Origin: Artemia franciscana
Taxonomy: Eukaryota > Arthropoda > Branchiopoda > Anostraca > Artemiidae
Length of the DNA stretch: 64,000 nucleotides
Reading direction: 5' to 3'
NCBI RefSeq assembly: GCF_032884065.1
Contig: NC_088871.1
Coordinates: forward strand, 45,125,591-45,189,590
This document shows, one piece after another, positions 1 through 12,500 of the stretch. Below the pieces are notes generated by a model, which did not search any database, was not told where the DNA came from, and saw only the letters and a list, made by a program, of their open reading frames with translations. The stretch's first letter is position 1; every line of letters starts with the position of its first letter. A program made the position numbers and the translations under genes.

Positions 1-1739
1 TTAATGTGCCATGAAAGGGAACAAGAGAGACCGTTGTAGTTTTTTCAATCAAACAGTTCACAATAACAAACTGCAAATACAAAGCGATTCAGTTCAATAC
101 TAAGTAAAACTCATAAAACATGGAATTTCTATATCAATAAATACATCAATGCTGATTCCAAACATATAAGAGTCATTAAGTTTACAGTTTCCTATCAAAA
201 TCTACAGGCCCTCGAAAAATTGACCCGATTTTTGAGAAAGGGTGGAAGCACCCGTAAAATTACAAGGAATCTCAATTAAAACTATATCATTTGATTCAGC
301 GTATCAAAGAACCCGATTTGCAGGTGTTTCGAGTTCGACCAAAAACTGACAGAATTTTACAAAGTTACTTAGCGCGCTAGCTTACAAAAAAATCAAATAA
401 GGTTAAATATAGATATAACTGCAGGAAGCCGCCGAACTGATGGTACCGGTGGCACCCCAACGCATTGCCGATAAATTGACGTGGTGTAGGGGTCTTTTCC
501 TCACGATTCACATAGGCAAAGTTTCTTAGCTAGGCAACCCGCTAAAATCTGAAATCTTTTAACAAAGATGTTGAAGATTTTAATTCTCATACCAATTTTC
601 AGCAACTCTAAGTTCATTATGATCTGATCAATGGTCTAAGAATTTTATCTAGAATATCATCAAAGTCCGCACAAAAAACGCACGAAATTTTATTTATTTA
701 CATTTCGTTGCTTTTTTCCAAGTGAAAAAAAAAATTCAAAGGGGAGGGGGGGGCATCACAAACCTGATACCTCTAAAATATCCAGTTTGTTCAATGTTGT
801 AATGAGTAGACAAAAAAAAACTAAACTACTTTTGAACGAGATCAGTTAGCTGTAAGGAATTAACAACTTAATTAAGCAAAAAGGCAAATATTAGCAGAAT
901 AATATGATATCAGAGAAGTCAGATCTTGGAAGATTGATCCACTAAAAAAGGGGCTAAGGAGGTAAAACCGAAAAAGGCAAGAAAAAATTGGAACTATAAA
1001 ATAAGTACTTTCTATTATTTTCAAGCTGGTAAGCTTTAGCCATTAATCAACATGAAGTTCATTTTTGACAGAGATCAGTGAGTTTTAAGATCTTAACAAA
1101 AAAAATACAATCTGAGTATAATGGTACAAGATTAAGGGGAGAAGATCTTATCAGACCAATTTACCAAAAACGATTAGTAAATTAGAAAGAATGGTTATTA
1201 TAGCAAGATACTAGTCAGAGACAGCGCTATAGACCTGCCTAAGTAAAAAGCAATATACCTGGAATCTAGTATTTATTTTTTTATTTTTTATCTCAGCTAC
1301 TTCGCATGAAAGGAATGGTCGTTAAAACTTTGGAAGGGGCTCATTTAACCAGAAATCGGAAATTATATTGTTTACAAATAGGTTTTTGTAATGGGAAAAG
1401 GGAGCTCGTTTGATGTTGAGTGATTGATTGGGTCAAAACTTTCTGGTATCGGTCTTTACTTCAAAAAGATCAGATATTCTGTCCTATGAGGGAGAAGGGG
1501 TAGAAGGCACACAAACAAGCCAAAAATCTTTTTATCACTGACCAGTTTGAAACAAAAAATTGCATGCAATTCGCCCAAAATAAAACTTAGTATACAAAAA
1601 AATTCCAATCCGTATAAGTTAGGAGCTCATATGGTTCGTTCGCTAGGACATTATTATCAAAGTGTTATGTGTACGATTCATCTGAGTTTTTTTGTAAAAC
1701 AAATCCCTTTTTGAAATTAAAACATATTCAAGTCTTAGT
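1..1739. other. AT-rich non-coding DNA with an old dispersed-repeat relic
   Basis: No coding region can be supported here. The only recognisable content is a diverged copy, about 200-360, of the dispersed family seen again at 43.4, 46.3-47.9 and 62.5 kb. It carries the shared core GATTCAGCGTATCAAAGAAC at 293-312 in the same relative context. The rest is AT-rich with short G and A tracts. Confidence 0.5.
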
Positions 1740-2375
1740 AGTGGGGTAAATCGAACGACAAAATGTGGCACAGGTTTATAAAAATACTGTGTCTTTGGAA
1801 TAGCTTGGGGTATCAAGTTGAGACTTTCAGTGAACATTGTAGGGGGGAGTGAACCTCAATTCTTAACCTGGGGATAGAGAAGACGGGGTCTAGCTTTGTT
1901 TTTTCTTCGATCTACCTGAATGCACTATAAACATCTATGGGACCTGCAGTCTAGTCACGATTAAATGGTGAGCAATCAAAAGACGCTATGTGTTGCAAAG
2001 TGATCAAAACATAGTTCTGGAATATCCAGGGAAGAGCTTAGGGTATCAAGATGAAGCTTTCAGGGAGTTTTGGTGAGGGGGAAGTGGACCTTGAATTTTA
2101 CTAGGGAACAGGGGCTAGAGGGTTAGGGTCTACAAATTTAGTCACCAATCCTTTGTGGTTTTTAGAACTGGGAGTCCCTGTTGGACTAGAATCTACTCCT
2201 GTGAAGCAGCAATGTAGACCGAAAGAAACCTTGCGTACCCATGTTATCTAAATAGCGTAACTATATTATCTCATCAACACCATATGGGATAGAGTTGTAA
2301 TCTTCAGGGGTTGTTAGGAGGCCAAGTGGATCTCGAAGCTTGACTTTGGGGGAAACTCAGAGGTGAAACAAAATA
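1740..2375. repeat. Decayed tandem repeat, three units of about 230-245 bp
   Basis: Three diverged units can be lined up by the phrase GTATCAAGWTGARRCTTTCAG at about 1811 and 2042 and a weaker match at about 2286. Each is followed by a G-rich stretch and a GTGGACCTCAA-like phrase. The units differ at many positions, so the array is old. No reading frame runs through it. Confidence 0.5.
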
Positions 2376-2699
2376 AACTATTCATCCAGTATATCAAAGA
2401 GATGAATCTGAAACATTTCAGGAAGGAAAGAAAAGGATTGAGCTAAAATTTTTGGAATGTTGGGAAGTAGGGGATGAAAAGGGACTTCATATTTTGCATT
2501 TACAAGGAGATGACATTAGGTGCAAAATAGTGTGTTTCCGATTTACCTTATAACTCGTCTAGTGTATTTAAATTTTAATTTGGCATCATCAATTTCTGAT
2601 GCCCGAAAAAAGTACCAATTCTTTTGTCTCTAATTTTTCTCTGATTTTGTCACTGCGGCTGTGATTTTTCATTGGGCCAGGGAGATATTGGCGAAAAAA

Positions 2700-3092
2700 A
2701 AAAACACATTTTGAAGATTGACTATATCTACACTTGACACCTAAAAATGACTCAAAAAATTTAGTTTTGCTACATTGGGTTAGACTTAAAGGACAGAGAG
2801 ACAGAGATATGGGGACCTCAATTCAGAAATAAGCTTTGGAAGCAAATGTTGTGCTCATGTGTGAAACATAAAGTAGGCCATTTTGTTTTGGTCTCCGAGG
2901 GATAGTAAGTTACCGGACATGTATTATGGGCTTGACGAACCCAAGAGGAAAGGAATATCTTGCAAAAGTGGGTTGTATCTGTACTTGAAACCCTAAAATA
3001 GGCTAAACCTTAGTTCTCTCTAATCTTTGTGGAACTTTCATGGTATACAAAATGGTGTGAGGGAGCTTAACGAGGGCAATGAGTTTTGGAAG
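2700..3092. repeat. Diverged direct duplication, period about 250 bp
   Basis: The phrase ATCTACACTTGACACCTAAAA near 2727 recurs in altered form near 2977, and both copies end in a stretch containing GCTTTGGAAG / GTTTTGGAAG. It may belong to the same old family as the repeat just upstream. Alignment by eye only. Confidence 0.35.
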
Positions 3093-3277
3093 AGAAATGT
3101 GGTACTATCCATTCTTAGCATGAAGAGCTTGGTCTTTTTTTTTACACTGATATGTTTAAATTTTTTTAGCCATGTAGACAGGTCAAAGAAAATCTCAGAA
3201 TCAACGAAATCTAAACTAAGACACAAAATTGGGAAAATGAGTCTGGCTCGATTGAATCTTGAAGTCCTATTTTGTGT

Positions 3278-3281
<4 letters not shown>

Positions 3282-3348
<67 letters not shown>
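3282..3348 (+). repeat. 67-bp uninterrupted poly(A) run
   Basis: A run of 67 A residues. It could be the 3' tail of a retrotransposed sequence whose body I cannot identify, or an expanded homopolymer. No flanking target-site duplication is evident. The apparent poly-lysine reading frame through it is an artefact. Length in an assembly may be unreliable. Confidence 0.8.
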
Positions 3349-3349
<1 letters not shown>

Positions 3350-6069
3350 GATACAGAACTAAACAATTACAAGAAAAGATAACAAAATAAGGCTCTTATA
3401 ATAGATGGCACCAGTCTATTAGAAGAGCTAAAATTGTGTATGTTTGTATCCATTTGATTAATAATCCCCAAAGTCACATAGTAAAATTAATGGTAAAATT
3501 CACTGGACAAAAGTATTGTTATTCAAAAAATTTCAACAAATTTCAACTTTTACAGAAAACTTAAGTGGCAATTTAAAACCTTTATTCTTTAAATTCAAAC
3601 CTCTATTCTTTAGCAGACAAGCTGAAAAAAACTTTATAAATATGTCAATATATCAGTAACCTTTTTGATAGTTTTTTAAGACGTAAGGAGCCATGATAAA
3701 ATCATAGATGAGCAGAAATAAAATTATTTAATAAATTTAAGCGTAAAATGAATAATGATTACTATCAACGAATAAACCAAACCCAAATGAACAGAAAGAA
3801 CATTGAATAGTTATTTCTAACTTGAACTACTAATACTACTACTTCTACTACTGACAACTTACTGCTGCACCAAGCTGTCTGTTGCCGACATAGCTACATA
3901 CCCTCCTCCTGCATCCCAACTATCGCCACTAAACCTTCTAAGGGTAAAGTGTCTCCTGTAAATGATAATTTAAACATCCCCTCTTTTGTAGTTATAATAT
4001 TAACAAATTAGACATTCTTAGAACATCAAGGACTTAGTACTATTAAGCATTAAAAAGTCAATTGATATGTATTTTGAAAAATATGGTTTTACTTTCCAAA
4101 ACATCACCAACAACAACAAAAGATAATCACCGTAGTGTTTAAAAATGCCGAAAATAACTCTTTCAGTATTTCTAATTACTATCATGATTTTCTTTTTGTT
4201 TTTGTTGTTATTGATTATTTTTGACATACAAAACCCCCATTTTTCAAAAATATTTATCGTTTTCAATAAAACGCAAATTACATTCGAGTACTTTAAAGAG
4301 GGAGGGTAGTAAACCTAAGGGTAGTTAAGTCTTGAATAGCCTCGCAATATTATTTTTTATTTTGTTGTGACAAACAAAACACGTTGCTAACAATAAAAAT
4401 CGTTTTTGTAAAGATACTGGAAATATTTTTTTGAGTACTTTCAAATTCATATTCAAACTCATATTCAATTTAAAAGAAACAAAAGAAAACTCCCCCGTAT
4501 TTGAACGATTCCTTTTTTTTAATTTTTCATTTAAAAAATGAAAGCTCTTTCCTCCTTTACATCTCCGTGTATTTGGACCACTTTCTTATAAAAGAATATA
4601 TGTAGGAAGAAGAAATTGAATTACACATTTCTAGGTTTAAACTTATCAGTCCTGAGCGTTTCAGCATTCCAAACAAGGAAAAGTATGGAATGTGAAAAAT
4701 AGAATTATACTGTTTTGGGTATCCCATTTTTTTAAAATATTTCATTTAAGGACCAAATTTTCCTCTAAACTACCATTTTGCTACTTTGTGAGAAATTGCG
4801 GAAAAATATATGCAACAAAATATAAAAAAAAAATATATGAAAAAAAATATAAGAAACGTTGTAATTTATATGTTTCCAAGTCATATTTTAATACTTCTGG
4901 ACAGTCTAGCATCTTATTAAGGACCCTCGCTCAGCCTTTCATTTTCCAGATAACCAACTGTGAAAATGGTGGATAAATGTGTCGAAGAGCTTCTATCATC
5001 TCTCGGTCTTATTACTCCCAAACCTCGATCGTAGCTTACTCTGTTTTTATATTCTAGTTTGTTTATAGAATTCATCTTGTATGCTCACTAAAGCAAATAT
5101 AGACACAAAATATTATAATTAAACTACCTCTGAGGAATCTATAACTATTTCAAGTTGAGAAAATTGCAAACAAAAAGGCTGCAAAATCAGAAAAATCCTA
5201 TCATTAAGCAATAAGAAAAACTATGTCAGTTGAAAATGTGCAGAAATCTATTTATGAAATGCTTTAGCGAAGACTGAAGTCCAATATCCAGAATCATAGA
5301 CTATTTTGAATGCTCTCTAAGCATTAAGGTCCGTAAAAATGTAAACTTTATTCTTATAAGTGTATTATTTTTAGATGGCCATTAACAATAAAAATATTCT
5401 ACCGAAAATTGATAAAGATTTTATAGGTCGTTTGATGGTCGTTTTGTTAAACGCTGTTTAACAAAAGTCGCGCCACATTTTAAAATTTAGGGAATGTGCT
5501 TTTTGGTTTCTATTGAAATTGTATGTCTTTGATGCCCTTGTTGCAGGAGTACCCGCATTTGTGAGTTTAAAGATAAATGAGACTCAGAAACATTTTGTAG
5601 AAGTCCTTTATAATTTATTGCTCCACTCCATACTTCAAAGGTTTGAAAGGTACTAGGAATATAAGCAGGGGCATCATTGGGGGGTGGGGAGGGGCAGTTC
5701 CCCCTTCCCAATAATATGGATTAAAATTATTATATAGTCAACATCCCTTAACTCTCCAGATATGGACTCTTTTTGCCCTCCTCCCCTCAGTAAAATGCTG
5801 GAGCTACAACCCTGAATATAGCCTAAGCTCCAGAAAATCACAAACAGAACAAAAATCACAACTGTGCTTAGATTCCAGTTTAAGTTCTGGGAGGTGCCTC
5901 AGCTAGAACTGCACTGTTAGGTAGTGTTTTGTAAAAATTCAGAATTTGCACTTCCTTTGCTCTCAGTTATGTCAGGCTTACTGTCAGTAAAAATGACAGT
6001 ATTTTTAGGTAGGCCTATGCCAAATACTGAATATAAGCTGACTCTAAACTAGAAATGTTGGTGATAGAA
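3349..6069. other. Long AT-rich stretch without recognisable genes
   Basis: I see no supported coding region, RNA gene or defined mobile element in this stretch. Reading frames are short and have no recognisable domains. A few C/G tracts (about 5690, 5780) lie in otherwise AT-rich sequence. Confidence 0.5.
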
Positions 6070-6600
6070 TGATCCTTTATTCACTGGCCAGTGAAGATAG
6101 TGGGCTGAGTCCCAAACTGTTTACCAAGGCTTGTTACATCTGATGTCAACTAATGATTTGATTGACCCAGTACTGGCATAAAAAGTATCCTGGTCTAACA
6201 AGTTCCACAAACTCACCACCCAATTAGAAAAAATTGTTCTTTTCAAGGTTGTTTTCAACAAGGTTGTATGCAACCATGTGTTGGCTCACTTCTTGAAAAG
6301 TTTTTTTCTTAAAGAATTATTTGGCTGACAAATCTTTGTTTCATGGTCAGTTTCATATTTATTCAAGGATAAAACCAGTAGATATTGTTTCCCATTTTGT
6401 GATAAGCCAGTGTTTGTAAATTCAATTTCTCAAGCTGGGAGGGATAAGGGATATAGAGACCTCTGGTGCATTTAGTTATACATCTCTAAACAGATTCTAG
6501 AGTTCTTTGTCTGATTTGTTAATTGGTTTGGCAATATATGTACCCTAGTTTAGGCCAAATTAAACCTTTAACATACAAACACTCTTATGTTACTTATCAT
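6070..6600 (-). pseudogene. CR1/L2-like LINE, 3' coding scrap (reverse transcriptase C-terminus)
   Basis: Read on the minus strand, several frames together give the typical tail of a CR1/L2-type ORF2 protein. First come a LVRPxLEY-like segment (LIWPKLGYIYC) and TLESVQRCITKCTRG with a stop at the Q. Then comes PSQLEKLNLQTLAYHKMGN, corresponding to the common ERLKKLxLPTLxYRRxRGD motif, and finally FSNWVVSLWNLLDQDTF, corresponding to FFSxRVVxxWNSLP. At least two frameshifts and several stops separate these pieces, so this is a dead, 5'-truncated copy. It points opposite to the related scrap starting near 6805. The motifs are seen directly; the clade is inferred. Confidence 0.7.
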
Positions 6601-6804
6601 TAATAAAAACAAATTAGATAATTAGAGAAAAGTAAAAAATGAATTAGGTAGGCCTATGCCTTAGAAAAGTTTAATGCATGTATTTTATAAATATCTTAAG
6701 AATAATTACAGTTTAAAAATAAAAATTGGTTTTTAATATTTTATGCTGGATAAGTAAGATTTCATATTTTATGCTGGATAAATCTAGCACATGTATCCAA
6801 GTTG

Positions 6805-7535
6805 AGGCTGTTGAGAGTGAATGAGACTTATGGGTGATTATTGACAGGAAGTTTAAGTTCCATGAACACACTATGCAACAAGTTGCTAAGGCCAACAGAG
6901 CACTGGGACTAATTAAATGAACCATATTATTGCACCATCCTCTGATAATAAGAAAATTAAATAATGCTCTTGTAAGACCAAATTTGGAGTTTGGCAGCCC
7001 TGTTACAAATCCTCAATGTAAGGGAGATGTGACAGCCCTAGAGAGCATAGGCTACAGAGAAAAGCAACTAAGCTTTGTGCCCACACACACAGCTTCCCTA
7101 CCCCAAACATCTGCATTGCCTAAAGATACCCACATTGGTTTACCGGCAGCACAGAGGAGTTGTCATTTTTGTCAAGAAAATGTACCAAAACAACATGGCT
7201 AACTCCATTTTTACTCCCTCCCTTGCCACTATGACATGAGGCCACTCAATGGAGCTGCAATGGAAGCACTCCAGATGCAGAGAGAGGACAAAATTTTTCT
7301 CAGTATGGGCTGTCTCAACTTGGAACAGTCTTTCCAATGAGACTGTCACTGGTGAATTGATTAATTCTTTCAAAAATGCAGTTGATTTGGAGTGGAGTAA
7401 CATGGAATGGAAGTACCAGTGGGACACCACACCCCATCACACCCACTAATTGTGTCACCTCATCAATTCAACAGCAAGATGTTCTACAGGAGGATGCAGT
7501 TCACCTTATCTTGCTTTAAATGTGATTTAAGGTAA
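6805..7535 (+). pseudogene. CR1/L2-like LINE, 5'-truncated copy with preserved 3' end
   Basis: The + strand encodes pieces of an ORF2 C-terminus: DLWVIIDRKFKFHEHTMQQ, then RALGLIK and NNALVRPNLEFGSPV, and after an internal deletion TKFFSVWAVSTWNSLSNETV ending in a MEWKYQW tail and a stop. The full-length LINE at 8300-12760 has the same order and a very similar end (MEWKLHW). Both copies finish in GATTTAAGGTAAT, so they belong to one family or close sister families. Frameshifts and a stop after LIK make it non-functional. It ends about 70 bp before the hAT remnant. Confidence 0.75.
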
Positions 7536-7608
7536 TGCAGATTCCTAAATATGACTAAAAAATCTACTAGGCTACATCCACAAGATTTAGAAAGTCAATT
7601 CAAAAAGT

Positions 7609-8299
7609 TCAATGAGAAGGATATGGTTGCTTATTTTGGATTAAATTATCAAACTTAGAAACAATCATTGCCATCATTAAATCATCACATGGAGTAATCT
7701 TGGAAATTGCCCTTTGTATTTCTTTTTCTAATTTGAAGCTAGCTCTATATTTTGATTTTATAACTGCTATATCTAGGAATCTATCCTCACAAAGGCTGGA
7801 TGTTTCAAATGAAATTTGAATACCAGTAAGCAAGGCTAGCTTTGAAAAAAAGTTCATATTAATAAAACTCTCAGCACTGGTTTGTTTTACTTCATTTACG
7901 TAGGTGTAGATTTTGAGCCTCAACTTGAATACTTTACAAAAGCAGTTTCCAAGTGACAACCAACAAGAACCTACTATAGAGTAATGCCTATACTGTAGAT
8001 TAATAGAGTATAGAGTAATGCCTACTATAGAGTATAGAATGTTCCAATCCTATGTCATTAGACATTTGTTCAAGAAGTCGCTTTTTGGGAATGTTTTTGA
8101 CAAAGTCAATTACACTAATGACAGTCTTCATTATTTTGTGAGATTCCTTACTGAGGTGTTGGGCTGTTTGAACCCATTTTTCCCAGTCAATGTTAGTTTA
8201 TTTTATAAAATCATCAACAATCTCAAACAGATTTGGGCCTGTTGTTCCTCCTTTGATTTCTTTGCAAAATAAAATGTCCTCAACATATCAGCCTTCATT
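7609..8299 (-). pseudogene. hAT transposase remnant, C-terminal half (ZBED5/GTF2IRD2-like)
   Basis: Minus-strand translation gives, in order, EDILFCKEIKGGTTGPNLFE, VDDFIK, a stop, NIDWEKWVQ, VISVIDFVKNIPKKRLLEQM, then WLSLGNCFCKVFKLRLKIYTY and the dimerisation segment SLCEDRFLDIAVIKSKYRA followed by QRAISKITP and a final QPYPSH. This order matches the Buster-type hAT transposases from which vertebrate ZBED5 and GTF2IRD2 were domesticated (VRWLSRGKVL, YLCExGFSALxxIKTKYR, final HPSH). One internal stop, at least one frameshift and a small local tandem duplication disrupt it. The missing N-terminal half lies at 12761-13030, on the far side of a LINE insertion. Confidence 0.8.
7969..8040. repeat. 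Local short tandem duplication inside the hAT remnant
   Basis: CCTACTATAGAGTA and AGTAATGCCTA are repeated with small variations over about 70 bp. The duplication disrupts the hAT frame and looks like replication slippage after the element died. Confidence 0.6.
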
Positions 8300-8558
8300 A
8301 GGAGTGATGATGGTGATGCAATATGGCAACACCAGCTGTTTTTTTGCTCTGTGAATAATAGTGAATTGTGGCGGACATAGAACACTAACCAAAGAACAAA
8401 ATTGGCAAATATACTAAACCAAAACTGTAGAACCAGAAAAAAGAACTTTTCCTGTGTAATATGGACCAGTGTTAGACTTCCAGAACCGCGGTTGTGAATA
8501 AAAGTGCTGCCACCTACGAGTACGAACTAATTACAGACTTTTCGAGAAAGAACCACAG

Positions 8559-9520
8559 ATGGCATCGCAGTCATCTAAGCGGAAGAAAGACAGTCCGATT
8601 AAAGGCCAAGACAAATGCTCAGCGTGCGCGGTAGCATTAGACCCTAACTCATCTGCCCTTGAATGTGATTCTTGTGAAAATTGGCTATGTATAAAGTGTT
8701 TGGAGATGCCCCTAGCTGAGTACAATCTTTTCACGAAGATGACAAGGCGAATTGGTTGCCAGTGGGTATGCCCAGTGTGCAAACTCAGGGCACCGCAGTC
8801 GTCCAATCAAAGTAACATTGGTAACCAAGTAAAAACCCTCCTTTCCGAGTTTGAAGATCGAATCACAAAAAAGTTTGATGATTCGTTCGACTTATTTAAG
8901 GACAGTATCACAAAAGAAATAAGCGAGGCAGTAAACCCACTCAGTGATCGGATCTCCAACATTGAAAGAGACATGGCATCTAAGTGTTCTGTTGCTGATG
9001 TTGATAGCAGAATTTCTAAATTAGTCGCGGAGGGAAAAGTTGGTACTGACCTAGAGGACCAAGTCCTAAAAGTGATGAGGCAGGATAGGGACAGACAACA
9101 CAGGAAACTGAACCTCATCGCTTACAGTGTCTCACCTACAGACGATGATACAAACTTTGTGATCCAGCACCTAGCCTCAGATTATAGTCTCCCCGGCGTC
9201 AAAATTCTGAACCTGAAAAGACTCGGTGCAAACAACCCACCCACCCAGCAAGTCCCAGACCGCCCTCCCCCGATTCTTTTTAGTGTTACAGACATTGCCA
9301 CCAAGGTAATGATCTTGAAAAATCCGTCGAGCTGAAAGCAGACATACAGTTCCACAGCGATGAGTCCCGAGAGGACAGAGCTAAACGTAAGAGCGCTACA
9401 GAGGAACTTAAAAGACGGATTGCAAACGGTGAGACTGACCTCGGAGTACGGAACGGCAAAGTCGTTTCAAAAAACGGTCAGCAAGCTCCACCCCCAGCAT
9501 TGGGGGCGATGGAGCACTAG
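8559..9520 (+). pseudogene. LINE ORF1: PHD-type zinc finger and coiled-coil protein, frameshifted
   Basis: The first ATG frame runs 258 codons to 9335. Residues about 20-75 form a PHD/RING-like cysteine cluster (CSAC, CDSC, WLCIKC, WVCPVC). The usual histidine position is cysteine, so it is a C8 variant. Residues about 85-150 look coiled-coil and are rich in D, E, K and S. Then comes a basic block, RQDRDRQHRKLNLI, leading into a transposase_22-like RNA-binding segment. After the stop at 9335 the sequence continues coherently in another frame (IQFHSDESREDRAKRKSATE and onwards) to a stop at 9518-9520. A single indel near 9318-9335 therefore probably split an ORF1 of about 320 residues. Known role of the family: RNA-binding chaperone of the retrotransposition particle. 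Confidence 0.8.
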
Positions 9521-9558
9521 ATGCACAGCCAGACGAAAGACATGTAAATAGTTGTTTA

Positions 9559-12500
9559 GTGTCATTTAACAGTGTATTATATAGTAGTTCCATATCAGCT
9601 CAAGAACATTCATCGGAATACAGTTTTGAAACTGCCAAATCTGACACTAGCTGCGTTCTTTCTGTTGAATCGGAATACAACTCGCCAGATTCTTATTCAA
9701 CTGACGCAGCATCTAGCGAAGCAGACGAAAGTCCGTCATCCAACGATGACGTGCTAGTTCCAGCGGGCTCAGGAAGAAGAAGAAGCAGACAGAAACAAGT
9801 GATGAAAGTGTTGTCAACAAACATTGACTCCTTGCCAAACAAGCTGAATGAGCTAAAAGTGTTGCTGGCTCACGAAGATATAGACGTTGTGTGCTTAAGT
9901 GAAATTTGCCCAAAAAACTCTCAAAATAGACTGGAGGATAGCCATATTCAGATACCAGGATACACAGTCATTTCGAATCTGGACAGACCCAATGTGAGGA
10001 GAGGAGTTGCCATATACATCAAGTCAGCCTTGAAGGTAAATAACATTGACCTTTTCACAAGTGCCAATTATTTTTGGGTAGAGTCTATCCTGGTTGAATT
10101 GACAGTAGGGTCTGAAAAGTTTAGAATTGGCGTGATTTACCGTAGCCCTTCCTCCCCCAGCTCCGAAGAATCATTTCAGTATGTGGCAAATATTATAAAT
10201 GAAATGACAATATGTAACCCCAAAAATGTCATCATCGCAGGAGACTTTAACATGCCGGACACCAGGTGGGTCGATGGTTTAGGCTTTACTCTTCAAAACA
10301 ACTATACCAATCCAACTCTTGAAGCCTTTGCTGATAACCTGCTGGTCCAGACAGTTGAGTTCCCTACCAGACATAGAGATCATCAAACTCCATCTCTCCT
10401 TGATCTCGTTCTGTCAAACAACCCCGAAAAAATTATGTCAACAGCAAACTTACCCCCCCTTGGAGCAAGCGACCATCTTTGTATCCTGAGTGCAATAATC
10501 TTGAATCAGATACCAACCAACAAAATCAAACGAACGTTTGTTGATTACAAGAAAATACGCCAGGACCTACAAGAGATTGAATGGGAAAACTCCTTGCAAC
10601 AAGACACTGAAGCATCCTGGGAGCTTTTCAAGGACATACTACTGAGTCTTGAGTTGAAGCATACGAAAACTTACTTCTCAGAACGTCCCAGAACCCTTCC
10701 GTATATGTCACCACAGCTAAAAAAAGTCATTAATAAGAAAAAGAAATCTTGGAAAAAGTATAAAAATTGTGAGAGTGCAGCCCATCTAGAGCAGTATAAA
10801 AAGGCCAGGAACAAACTGAGAAATGCGACCAGAAAAGCAACCATAAGATATGAGGAGTCGATAGCACTAGAGGCAAAAACCAATCCAAAAAAGTTTTGGA
10901 GATATGTCACTTCAAACAACCCAAGCCGCAGGTCGATCCATCATTTTACCTCCAGCGATGGAACCAAAATAACCGACCCATTGGTAATGGCAGATACCCT
11001 CAATCAATGCTTCTCGTCAAATTTCTCTAAAGACCCTGGATGCCCCCCACCGGATATGCCAACCACCCACATCAAACACCCTATGCCACCGATCCAGTTC
11101 ACAGCTTGTGATACTTACAAGCGCCTAAAAACTTTGGACCCATCCAAGGCAAAGGGACCCGATGGCATCCATCCTAGGTTGCTGAAGGAGACCGCAGCTG
11201 AAATAGCGGAACCCCTGACAAGAATATTCCAGATGTCAATAGCTTCCAAAACTATTCCCTCTGACTGGAAAACAGCAAATGTCATGCCAGTTTTCAAAAA
11301 AGGACAGAAAGATAAACCACAGAATTACAGACCCATCAGCCTGACTTCTGTCCCATCAAAAGTCATGGAAGGCGTCTTAAATGATGCAATCGTTGCACAT
11401 CTGGAAACTAACAGCCTGTTATACGATGGACAACATGGTTTCAGGAAGGGTCGCTCTGTGGAGACAAACCTAATTCAATCATATGACATAATCACCAAGA
11501 TGATTGAGGAAGGCCTTCCAGTTGACGTACTCTTGCTGGACCAAGCCAAAGCTTTCGAGAAGGTAGTACACTCGTACCTGGAAAGGAAACTAGAGTTCTA
11601 TCAACTCCACCAAGATGTAAGGGAATGGATTATCCAGTTTCTCAAGGATAGAATACAGAGGGTGATGATGTATGATGAGGAGGGGAATCAAATCATGTCA
11701 AACCCAACTCCAGTGCTCAGCGGAGTTCCGCAAGGAACTAAACTGGGACCTACCCTCTTCAACATGTTCATCAATGACTCAGCCCAGTCAGTGCAAAATG
11801 ACCTTAAACTGTTTGCAGACGACTCGAAATTGTTTGGCCCAGTCGCAAACAACCAACAGTGCGCAGCTCTGCAGGCAGATCTGCACACCCTCAACAATTG
11901 GTCCTCTTCCTGGTCCCTCGAGTTTAATGCTGAAAAGTGCAAAGTCCTACATCTTGGCCCTAAGAACCCAGGAATGACATATACAATGACAGATCGTACT
12001 GGGAAGCTCATAACTTTGGAAACTGTCACCGAAGAAAGAGACCTTGGGGTCATTGTTGATGACAAAATGAAATTCCATAGTCACAGCAAATACCTAGCTG
12101 CAAAAGGCAACAGGTCCCTTGGTCTCATCAAACGTAATATCACCAGTAGATCTCCCAGGACAATCAGGAAGCTATATACAGGACTGGTCAGACCGCAACT
12201 TGAGTACGGAGTCTCTCTTGCCGTTCCCCACTATGTCGTGGACAAGAAGATCCTTGAGAGCGTTCAGCGGAGGGCTACAAAACTACCAACCAAATGTAAG
12301 AACCTCTCGTACCCTGAACGCCTCAAGAAACTCAAGCTCCCAACCCTGACGTACAGGAGGAAACGCGGAGATGCAATCCTGACCCACAAGCTGCTGGAGA
12401 ATGGTGTCACACCAGGGCTTTTTAATAAGTCGCTCTCTAGCCACACCCGGGGCCACACCAAGAAGCTCCAGCAACAAAGAAGCTCACGGAGAGAACGTTC

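Noticed and set aside
3027..3362. 111-codon + frame ending in a long lysine run
   Set aside because: The lysines come from the 67-bp poly(A) run; upstream residues match nothing and the frame is fortuitous.
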